NCBI GenBank assembly: GCA_944393255.1
Contig: CALXZP010000060.1
Coordinates: forward strand, 1 to 54,469
Source of the DNA: an uncultured Clostridia bacterium
Lineage (GTDB): Bacteria; Bacillota; Clostridia; UBA1381
Length of the DNA: 54,469 nucleotides
Direction of reading: 5' to 3'
Shown: positions 7,529 to 13,323 of the stretch, in pieces
How the letters are laid out: each line of letters begins with the position of its first letter
Numbering within the stretch: position 1 is the first letter of the stretch
The notes under the pieces: model-generated
Database searches by the model: none
What the model saw: the letters and a program-made list of their open reading frames with translations, nothing else
What the model was told of the DNA's origin: nothing
Position numbers and translations under genes: made by a program

Positions 7529-8176
7529 TCAGTCAAATTTCTCAATTTTAATATTGGCTATTGCGGACCGGTTCGGTTCACCCGTAACAAGGTCCTGCGG
7601 CGCGGGTATGAGCATCATAAAACCATCATTGCCGTACCGCTTTTCATACCCCTGCGCATATTCTTTTTCAACCGAAATATGCTGTACCTGTCCCGTGACC
7701 ATTGCAGTCATCCCTGCGCCGCTTAGGTCAGTAATATCCTTTAAAGTGCATTCTATGTTTATGAACGCTTCGTCAATAACAGGTGCATTTATCGTTTTTG
7801 CATCGGACAGCGTAAAGCCTCCAACCGCAAATTCATCTTCCTCATAGCCGTTATGATCGATCGTATCGACCAGACTGTCATAGCATGCAAGAGGAAGGAA
7901 GTTGATGCAAAAGCATTTATCTCTTTTTATATTGGCGTAGGTGTGCGTATGCTGATACAGGTTTCCCATCACGGCAAAGAATGCGGTCTTATCTCCGTGA
8001 AAGCAGCTCCACGCATGAAAGCACACATTCGGTTTACCGTTTTCTTTCCAAGTAGTAATGGCAAACAAAACGGTCGGTATCCCCGCAGTCACTTCAAAAT
8101 GGGAAAACAGTTCAAATTCTTCCGGATAAGAGGGTTTAAAATACTCCGGGAATTTTCCGCCTATCTCTATCTTCAT
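7529..8176 (-). CDS. Flavin reductase family protein (flavoredoxin-like)
   Basis: A 215-residue FMN-binding protein of the flavin-reductase-like split-barrel group. It starts MKIEIGGKFPEYFKPSYPEEF. The barrel strands include GIPTVLFAITTW and KPNVCFHAWSCFHGD (the FMN-phosphate contact region), then DKCFCINFLPLACYD, and a late GQVQHISVEKEYA strand. Such proteins transfer electrons from NAD(P)H or ferredoxin to free flavin or to a partner protein. The ATG at 8176 follows GGAGGTG. It is the first gene after a strong minus-strand promoter at 8342-8370, with a leader of about 160 nt containing a perfect 20-nt dyad, so it may be individually regulated. Confidence 0.87.
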   Translation of the reverse strand: MKIEIGGKFPEYFKPSYPEEFELFSHFEVTAGIPTVLFAITTWKENGKPNVCFHAWSCFHGDKTAFFAVMGNLYQHTHTYANIKRDKCFCINFLPLACYDSLVDTIDHNGYEEDEFAVGGFTLSDAKTINAPVIDEAFINIECTLKDITDLSGAGMTAMVTGQVQHISVEKEYAQGYEKRYGNDGFMMLIPAPQDLVTGEPNRSAIANIKIEKFD

Positions 8177-8216
8177 CACAGCACCTCCTCGTGCAGTATC
8201 CACCGGCTGCGCATTA

Positions 8217-8236
8217 CAGGGGATATACATCCCCTG
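8217..8236 (-). promoter_or_regulatory. Perfect dyad in the leader of the flavin reductase gene
   Basis: CAGGGGAT-atac-ATCCCCTG is an 8-bp perfect stem with a 4-nt loop, about 100 nt downstream of the promoter and 41 nt before the ATG. It could be a repressor operator or an mRNA hairpin. No T-run follows, so it is not an intrinsic terminator. Confidence 0.45.
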
Positions 8237-8341
8237 CATGACAGCTGTCAGCTTATTTCAAGTTATGGATATTCCCGCTTTGGATCGCGGAAATATTTTC
8301 CCCATGACCTCGTCCGCTTTTATAAACAATATCACAACTAT

Positions 8342-8370
8342 ATTATATTACTATATAAGTATAATGTCAA
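8342..8370 (-). promoter_or_regulatory. Sigma-A promoter
   Basis: On the minus strand TTGACA (8365-8370), a 17-nt spacer and TATAAT (8342-8347) match the consensus exactly. It reads toward the flavin reductase and the accessory genes behind it. Confidence 0.85.
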
Positions 8371-8567
8371 TAAAAATGTGCGGGGGAGCGGGGCAGCGCT
8401 TATTTGCAATAAAACGAAAACAGCCTCTTACAGAAGCGGGTAATATCGCTGCATAGATCATAAAAATGATATAGGGAAATAACGGATCTGCTTCAATGCT
8501 GTCTGTTCTAACGGCGTGAAATAATGGATCACGGCCGAATAAAGAAATTATTTTATCAAGTAAATTT

Positions 8568-8608
8568 AAAGCAGAGTGAATGCCGGATAGCTTCACTCTG
8601 CTTTTTTT
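8568..8608 (+). terminator. Intrinsic terminator, no obvious gene before it
   Basis: AAAGCAGAGTGAA pairs perfectly with TTCACTCTGCTTT across an 11-nt loop and is followed by a run of T. It reads on the plus strand, yet no plus-strand gene ends nearby. The region 8371-8567 contains no convincing frame. It may terminate a small RNA or be left from a lost gene. Confidence 0.8.
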
Positions 8609-8630
8609 GGTTATTTAATTTGATCTGATC

Positions 8631-8733
8631 GGCAGGGCAACCTGTAAAGGGAGCGTTAGCTACTCATTAAATTATAACTCCCGCTGAAATGATGAATGTC
8701 ATCCGCCGTCTATAGAGGCAGGGATCATCTTTG
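8631..8733 (-). repeat. Left inverted-repeat copy bracketing the LytTR cassette
   Basis: Read on the minus strand this stretch aligns with 12474-12586 on the plus strand. Shared blocks are AAAGATG, then a 27-nt hairpin region, CATTCATCATTTYAGYGGGA, GTTATRAT, then after an indel AAC-CTCC-TTT-CAGG-TGC-CT-CC. Identity is about 70 percent or more by eye. The copies point outward from the AT-rich block between them. Confidence 0.7.
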
Positions 8734-8748
8734 TATGGGTCATACCAC

Positions 8749-8784
8749 ATGTATTTTTTGTAATAATCACGTGTTTTTTTGCAA
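8749..8784 (+). promoter_or_regulatory. Tandem direct repeat, likely LytTR-regulator site
   Basis: ATGTATTTTTTGTAA (8749-8763) and CGTGTTTTTTTGCAA (8770-8784) are similar half-sites 21 bp apart, two helical turns. They lie directly upstream of the -35 of the LytTR gene. AgrA-type regulators bind paired direct repeats in this position, so autoregulation is likely. Inferred, not proven. Confidence 0.5.
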
Positions 8785-8790
8785 AAATGT

Positions 8791-8819
8791 TTGAAAATCA
8801 CAAAAAAATATGATACAAT
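8791..8819 (+). promoter_or_regulatory. Sigma-A promoter of the LytTR/kinase operon
   Basis: TTGAAA (8791-8796), 17-nt spacer, TACAAT (8814-8819). It gives a leader of about 60 nt before the regulator gene. Confidence 0.75.
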
Positions 8820-8885
8820 GCTATTACTAACAATACAGCAGTATTTTTAAAGATACAAAAGAATATAAAATATGAGGAGATGAAA

Positions 8886-9626
8886 ATGAATATGCTATTT
8901 AATATTGCAATTTGTGATGATGAATTAAGCTTTTTGGAATATTTATATCAACATGTTGAAGATTGTTTATCCAAGTATAATTATACATATGAGATAGTGG
9001 ATTTTTTAGACAGTAATGAGTTTATTCAATACTGTAGGAGAAATATTGCAGATATAGTTCTTGTGGATATTGATATGCCTAAAAAGGATGGATTTCAGGC
9101 TATAAAGGAATTACAGGAAAAGCAGCCTGATCTTGCGGTTATATTCGTAAGCGCTCATGAAGAGTTAGCTTACCAGTCGTTTAAATACAATCCATTCCAA
9201 TTTGTAAGCAAGGCGGATCTTGACAGGTTAGAGGAGGTATTGCTGTATACTGTCAGAAAGATCGAACAGCGTAAAACACAAAAGGATATTGTACATATCA
9301 TGTCCGGAAACAGCATGATAGATATAAATGTGAAAGAGGTTATGTATTTACAAAGCGATAAAAATTATGTAACGGCGTTTGACAGACATGAGTGCGCATT
9401 ATTTAAATTCAGAGGGATGCTGAAAAACATTTATACAAAATTGTCTGAACATGGATTTTTATTTATACATAAGCGATATATTGTAAATTGCCGATTTATA
9501 AAGCTGCTGACGCGGGGAAAGGTTGTAATGTCCAATGACAGGGAACTAACAATATCGCGCAATTCGGAAACACGGTCGCAGGTTCAGGCTTTATACGGAA
9601 AATTTATGAGGGAAGAACGATGGTAA
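8886..9626 (+). CDS. LytTR-family response regulator (AgrA-like)
   Basis: A 246-residue DNA-binding response regulator. The receiver domain has acidic residues DDE near position 11-13, phosphoacceptor Asp61 (VLVDIDMPKKDG) and a C-terminal Lys (FVSKAD). From about 140 on it has a LytTR domain: MYLQSDKNYVTAFDR, LFKFRGMLKNIYTKL, then GFLFIHKRYIVNCRFIKLL, with the FIHKRYIVN block diagnostic. The ATG at 8886 is preferred because GGAG is 6 nt upstream; an ATG at 8880 abuts the ribosome site. It overlaps the kinase gene by 7 nt. The protein probably controls its own promoter and that of the peptide gene at 11086. The gene is AT-rich. Confidence 0.93.
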   Translation: MNMLFNIAICDDELSFLEYLYQHVEDCLSKYNYTYEIVDFLDSNEFIQYCRRNIADIVLVDIDMPKKDGFQAIKELQEKQPDLAVIFVSAHEELAYQSFKYNPFQFVSKADLDRLEEVLLYTVRKIEQRKTQKDIVHIMSGNSMIDINVKEVMYLQSDKNYVTAFDRHECALFKFRGMLKNIYTKLSEHGFLFIHKRYIVNCRFIKLLTRGKVVMSNDRELTISRNSETRSQVQALYGKFMREERW

Positions 9627-10897
9627 GTTTATTTGAAATTACGGTTAATATATTTGAAGAACTGATCATGACTGTATTCTTCATGCTTTATTTCGGAAAC
9701 AAATATAATAATATCATAAAATATGCAGGTTTTATTTTAACTGTAGCTACGGCGACAATAATAATAACATTTTTCAATTCACTGTATATATATGAGGGAT
9801 TTTTGGGATTTATTTTTATAGCCATATATACCGGGTATGCATTGATATTTTTAAAAGGGGATAAATACGTAAAGCTGTTTATGTCCGGGTTTATCAATTG
9901 CATAGTATATTTTATAGCTGCATTTTTGCAAATTCTTATAAATATTGTTTCAAAAACAAGTATATCTAATTTATACATTATGTCAAATGAACGTATAGTG
10001 CTTGTGATTTTATCAAAAAGTTTCTTTATAGCGGCATGTATAGCGCTGCTTAAACTGCGTGTAAATTATATAGGCAGGAAAAAAAACATAGTGCTGCTTA
10101 TTATAATGCCGATAATAACGCAAATATCTATAATAGGTATAATGCAGGTTTTTCTTAGTTCGAATGAATTAAATGCTGAATTGCTTTTAGCATCCGCTAG
10201 CGTAATGGCTTCCGTTGTTATTACATATTATGTCTTTATTAAAACAGCAGCTGATACGGAAAAGGAGATTCAGGCAAATGCATTGAGACAAAAGGAAGAA
10301 TATGAAAAGCGACATGCCGGTGAAATCGAAGATCTATATGCTAAAACTATCAGCATACGTCATGATCTGCTTATTCATTTTACAACGCTTAAAGCATTGC
10401 TGGAAACAGGAAACGACAAAGCAATGGCGTACATAAATTCTGTAACACATGATCAAATTCAGGAGATCAAGTGTTTCATCAAAACCGATAATGTTTATTT
10501 CGATGCTATAGCAAATGCAAAATTGGCTGTGTGTGAAAGACTTGGTATAAAGGTGAGAACACGTATTATGGATAATTCTTTGGACGGATTAGATCGTTCC
10601 GAAATAGCGTCTTTGTTTGGAAATATGTTTGATAACGCGATAGACGCCTCAAAAAATTCACGGCATAAAAGGATAGATCTGGATGTACAGGTGCAAAGAG
10701 GGCATTTATCTATAATGATGAGAAACAGTATTGACCGGTCTGTCATTAAAGACAACGAAAAGCTGCTAACAACTAAAAAGAATAAGGAATATCATGGGCT
10801 GGGTATAAAAAATATTCGGCGTATAGTGAATAAAAGGGACGGGATCATCTGCTTTTTTGAAGAGGATGGATACTTTGTTTGTGATATTTTAATATAA
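9620..10897 (+). CDS. AgrC-like sensor histidine kinase
   Basis: A 425-residue membrane kinase. Roughly the first 210 residues hold six or so hydrophobic segments (for example AGFILTVATATIIITFF and NIVLLIIMPIITQISIIGI), with no extracytoplasmic domain. This is the layout of peptide-pheromone receptors. The H-box is SIRHDLLIHFTTLKALLE with His248. An N-box (LFGNMFDNAIDASK) and a late GLGIKNIRRIVNKRDG glycine box mark the HATPase of the AgrC group (GHKL, HATPase_c_5 type). The partner is the LytTR regulator upstream, overlapping by 7 nt. The ligand may be the peptide from 11086-11289, but no AgrB protease is encoded nearby. Confidence 0.9.
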   Translation: MVSLFEITVNIFEELIMTVFFMLYFGNKYNNIIKYAGFILTVATATIIITFFNSLYIYEGFLGFIFIAIYTGYALIFLKGDKYVKLFMSGFINCIVYFIAAFLQILINIVSKTSISNLYIMSNERIVLVILSKSFFIAACIALLKLRVNYIGRKKNIVLLIIMPIITQISIIGIMQVFLSSNELNAELLLASASVMASVVITYYVFIKTAADTEKEIQANALRQKEEYEKRHAGEIEDLYAKTISIRHDLLIHFTTLKALLETGNDKAMAYINSVTHDQIQEIKCFIKTDNVYFDAIANAKLAVCERLGIKVRTRIMDNSLDGLDRSEIASLFGNMFDNAIDASKNSRHKRIDLDVQVQRGHLSIMMRNSIDRSVIKDNEKLLTTKKNKEYHGLGIKNIRRIVNKRDGIICFFEEDGYFVCDILI

Positions 10898-10943
10898 AAG
10901 AACAAAACTTCTTTAAAAATGTGCAAAAAATCCCTGAGTTTGT

Positions 10944-10972
10944 TTGATGTTGTGCAGCTGCATTGATATAAT
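10944..10972 (+). promoter_or_regulatory. Sigma-A promoter of the AgrD-like peptide gene
   Basis: TTGATG (10944-10949), 17-nt spacer, TATAAT (10967-10972), about 105 nt before the peptide start. A GCAAAAAAT stretch at 10923 resembles GCAAAAATG at 8781 upstream of the regulator promoter, a possible shared control element. Confidence 0.7.
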
Positions 10973-11085
10973 AAATAATATAAGGTATGAATCATATAAA
11001 CAGAGTCATGAGGCAGATGTATCTGGGCTGTTGGTTATAAGGGCAGCATTTGCTGCAAGCGGAAAATTATAACGGAGGTAGTGAA

Positions 11086-11289
11086 ATGTCAAAGATAACA
11101 GATAAAATATTGGATCATATGGCGTTAGCGGCTGAGAGAGCTTTCAGGGAGACTATGGGGTTTGCTTCGAGGGGCGGTGCATATGAGCCTCGAATTCCGT
11201 CCAATCGATATGTACAAAAAACGCACCGCACATCTAAGCTTGAAGCGATATATGATACATGTTCAGGACATACCAAAAAACGTTTTTAA
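11086..11289 (+). CDS. Small peptide precursor, AgrD-like
   Basis: A 67-residue protein with strong GGAGG 8 nt before its ATG. The N-terminal half is an amphipathic helix (KITDKILDHMALAAERAFRE), followed by FASRGGAYEPRIPSNRY and a basic tail ending HTKKRF. The YEPRIP segment, with an acidic residue and two prolines after an aromatic residue, resembles the C-terminal recognition part of clostridial AgrD cyclic lactone precursors (YQPKxP, YEPKxP). In AgrD a Cys or Ser four residues before the cleavage site closes the ring. Here the candidate is Ser28 (S-R-G-G-A-Y), with no Cys, so a lactone instead of a thiolactone would be needed. It follows an AgrC-like kinase. AgrB is absent. Assignment as a signal precursor is an inference. 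Confidence 0.55.
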   Translation: MSKITDKILDHMALAAERAFRETMGFASRGGAYEPRIPSNRYVQKTHRTSKLEAIYDTCSGHTKKRF

Positions 11290-11677
11290 TGTGAAAAAGC
11301 GGATCGTATGAAAGTCAGCAGACTCGAATAACGTTTAATTACAATTTTATAAAGAACGGTATATAGAGCAGATAAATATATTATAAAAAAATCATTTTTT
11401 GAATTATTGTTAAACATTAATTTTGTGAGATTATCACATAGAGCGATAGGCGATTATATTGGAATGTTCTGATACAAACAAATGAAAAGGGATGTATTGT
11501 TTATAATATTTCTTTATTCGGTTTAATTATATACTGTGTAACAAACAAAACAACTACTATAAATACTGATTATAATAAATATATCTCTATTATACATAAA
11601 CAGATAGTAATATTTTTTGGGTTGTCAAATAGTGTATATAGACATTGTGGAAATGTATATAATTTGTATTATAGTAA
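11290..11677 (+). other. AT-rich non-coding stretch
   Basis: No frame with a ribosome site longer than about 15 codons, no terminator with T-run and no recognised RNA. A weak promoter (TTGTGG, 16 nt, TATTAT, 11645-11672) precedes the broken gene that follows. Very AT-rich with many near-stop codons. Confidence 0.4.
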
Positions 11678-11884
11678 AAGGAAAGACAGAAATGTACTAT
11701 TAATCGTGACAATGTTCCTTTGTCAGCGGTAGCGGCAGCTAATGCAGAAGTGTATTTAACTTTAGAAAAAGGTGTTACATTTTGGCGCTCAACGACAATG
11801 GGAGCATATTCTTATAGATGCGTTAGTGTCGGTACATCAACATATACCTATGGTTATGTATTGTCAATATATTTAGATGTATAA
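11678..11884 (+). pseudogene. 5'-truncated gene for a small exported protein
   Basis: An open frame of 68 codons without a start codon or ribosome site. It reads NVPLSAVAAANAEVYLTLEK, then a tail rich in Ser, Thr and Tyr (STTMGAYSYRCVSV, then GTSTYTYGYVLSIYLDV), and ends in TAA 15 nt before the lipoprotein gene. The PLSAVAAANA-EVY segment looks like the end of a signal peptide with a signal-peptidase site, but the charged and hydrophobic beginning is missing. The most likely reading is the C-terminal remnant of a small secreted beta-rich protein whose 5' end was lost or frameshifted. No family recognised. Confidence 0.5.
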
Positions 11885-11899
11885 AAGGATAGATGTATA

Positions 11900-12466
11900 A
11901 TGTATAAAGGACAAAAAGCAATATGTAGCATACTTTTAATCGGTATCCTGTGCGGCTGTTCTTTACGAGCAAATGTTAATACAGCTCACTCAGATGATCC
12001 GTATTATGCAGAACATGAATATACAGAAAGCTATGAGACGTATATCTTTGGGAACGGAAAGTATTCGATCCAACTGCCTGAAGATAGTATATTTGTTGAT
12101 AATTCTATTCATGGATTAAATAATGTTTACTGTATTCTGAGCGGCGGACAGTATGAGACATTGAGCATAGGTTATGCTGAAGCTATAGATAATGCACCAT
12201 ACTACAATGCTGAGGAAATTGAAAAGGAATTTGCAGATAGCGGAGTGCATTTAAATGGAAGTATAACATCATTTGAAGCTGTTTATGAAGATAATGAGTA
12301 TCTCGGATATCAATATATGATAGATGCCGGCGGACAAAACAGGACATATATAGGTATGCGCTTTATAAATGGTATTTCTTTTGGTTTCAGCAGTTCTCCC
12401 ATTGATCCGGAAAGCTCATCGATAGATACTATCAATACATGCATTAAAACATTGCAAGTAATATAA
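11900..12466 (+). CDS. Lipoprotein of unknown function
   Basis: A 188-residue predicted lipoprotein. The signal is MYKGQKAICSILLIGILCGC with lipobox L-C-G-C and Cys20 as the lipid anchor. The mature part is soluble and acidic, with a beta-rich stretch from YIFGNGKYSIQLPEDSIFVD through GYQYMIDAGGQNRTYIGMRF and ending INTCIKTLQVI. That general pattern resembles PsbP-like or DUF-type lipoproteins that hold hydrophobic ligands, but no confident family can be given. It is the last gene in the AT-rich cassette, and the right inverted-repeat copy starts 8 nt after its stop. Confidence 0.8.
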   Translation: MYKGQKAICSILLIGILCGCSLRANVNTAHSDDPYYAEHEYTESYETYIFGNGKYSIQLPEDSIFVDNSIHGLNNVYCILSGGQYETLSIGYAEAIDNAPYYNAEEIEKEFADSGVHLNGSITSFEAVYEDNEYLGYQYMIDAGGQNRTYIGMRFINGISFGFSSSPIDPESSSIDTINTCIKTLQVI

Positions 12467-12473
12467 CTTATGC

Positions 12474-12586
12474 AAAGATGGCATCTGCCGCTTATAGAGG
12501 CAGGTGCCATTCATCATTTTAGTGGGAGTTATGATCTCCCGCTGAAACGCTGAGGTGCGAACACTCCTTTTGCAGGCTGCTCTACC
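12474..12586 (+). repeat. Right inverted-repeat copy bracketing the LytTR cassette
   Basis: Counterpart of 8631-8733. It begins with AAAGATG and then a hairpin GGCATCTGCC-gcttataga-GGCAGGTGCC (one G-T pair). Next come the conserved CATTCATCATTTTAGTGGGA and, after an insertion of about 11 nt relative to the left copy, the block AACACTCCTTTTGCAGG. The hairpin lies right after the lipoprotein stop and may also serve as its transcript end, although no T-run follows. Confidence 0.7.
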
Positions 12587-12866
12587 GCTCTTTGCAAGCA
12601 GAGCGGAGCATTGCTCCGATTTAAAGACAAAAGTATATGGAAAAATGAGCGGTTAAAAAAGCTCATTTGCAGCAGCCCTCTTTATTATATCGCAGCCGGA
12701 GCGCATCATAATTCATTGATCGCTTCTGTTATTTCCTTATTGATAATGCGTTTGGACGGCGCGTATACCGAAGCTGCCGCCGCGGCTGCTATGAACAAAT
12801 GACGGGCACGCTCCGTGTGCATCCGTTATCAGCTTGTCGTAAATCAGCTTTGACAAAGGCATATAA
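12587..12866. other. Intergenic region with short dyads, no gene
   Basis: Contains CGGAGC-att-GCTCCG (12604-12618) and ATGAGC-ggttaaaaaa-GCTCAT (about 12644-12665). A plus-strand frame at 12611-12802 has no ribosome site and low-complexity alanine coding, so it is not called as a gene. Confidence 0.5.
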
Positions 12867-12912
12867 GGCGCTGCGGGCGGACGCGTCAAAAGCGTCCGTC
12901 TGCGGCAGCGCC
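12867..12912 (-). terminator. Large hairpin after the alaS-HIT operon
   Basis: On the minus strand GGCGCTGC...CGGACGC pairs with GCGTCCG...GCAGCGCC around a TTTTGAC loop, just 11 nt past the HIT stop codon. The T-run is weak (TTATATG), so it may be a terminator or a 3'-end stabiliser. Confidence 0.6.
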
Positions 12913-12923
12913 ACTGTATCTTT

Positions 12924-13265
12924 TTAATAAAGTTTTCCGCCCTGTGTTCCGCCGAGCAGGTGGAAATGCAGATGCATGACGGTCTGTCCCGCGTCTGCGC
13001 CGCAGTTGTTGACGATCCTGTATCCGCTCTCGTCAACTCCGAGCTCGCGCGCTATCGCAGGGATCTTTTCAAAGATGGCTGCAACCGCACGGCTGTTTTC
13101 CGGCGTTATGCCGTTTGCGGAGCTTATATGCGTTTTCGGGACTATGACCGCATGCACGGGCGCCTGCGGTTCGATATCGCGGAAAGCGTATATCTCGTCA
13201 TCCTCGTATACCTTCGATGAGGGTATCTCACCGGAGATTATTTTGCAAAAAAGGCAATCTTCCAT
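12924..13265 (-). CDS. HIT family protein
   Basis: A 113-residue histidine-triad nucleotide hydrolase or transferase. It opens MEDCLFCKIISGEIPSSKVYEDD, has the central FRDIEPQAPVHAVIVPKTH strand, and ends with the triad MHLHFHLLGGTQGG (His-phi-His-phi-His). HIT proteins of this HinT branch cleave aminoacyl or phosphoramidate adenylates. Placement downstream of alaS fits a role in clearing aminoacyl-AMP, as has been proposed for HinT, but this is inference. Two Cys near the N-terminus (CLFC) could bind zinc. The ATG at 13265 follows GGAGGAG. Likely cotranscribed with alaS, 58 nt away, with a hairpin between them. Confidence 0.93.
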   Translation of the reverse strand: MEDCLFCKIISGEIPSSKVYEDDEIYAFRDIEPQAPVHAVIVPKTHISSANGITPENSRAVAAIFEKIPAIARELGVDESGYRIVNNCGADAGQTVMHLHFHLLGGTQGGKLY

Positions 13266-13290
13266 TTGTCTCCTCCTTTTCACGTTCCGC

Positions 13291-13312
13291 GGTATGCGCG
13301 TAAGCGCATACC
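13291..13312 (-). other. Intercistronic hairpin between alaS and HIT
   Basis: GGTATGCGC-gtaa-GCGCATACC, a perfect 9-bp stem with a GNRA-like tetraloop (read on the plus strand). No T-run follows, so it probably affects message stability or partial termination. Confidence 0.6.
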
Positions 13313-13323
13313 GGACAAAGCTT

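Noticed and set aside
7853..8443. Plus-strand frame of 196 codons
   Set aside because: Antisense to the flavin reductase and its promoter, with no coding features.
8351..8596. Minus-strand frame of 81 codons
   Set aside because: No ribosome site, contains the promoter and terminator regions, and has no recognisable domain.
12611..12802. Plus-strand frame of 63 codons
   Set aside because: Low-complexity alanine end, no ribosome site, overlaps short dyads.
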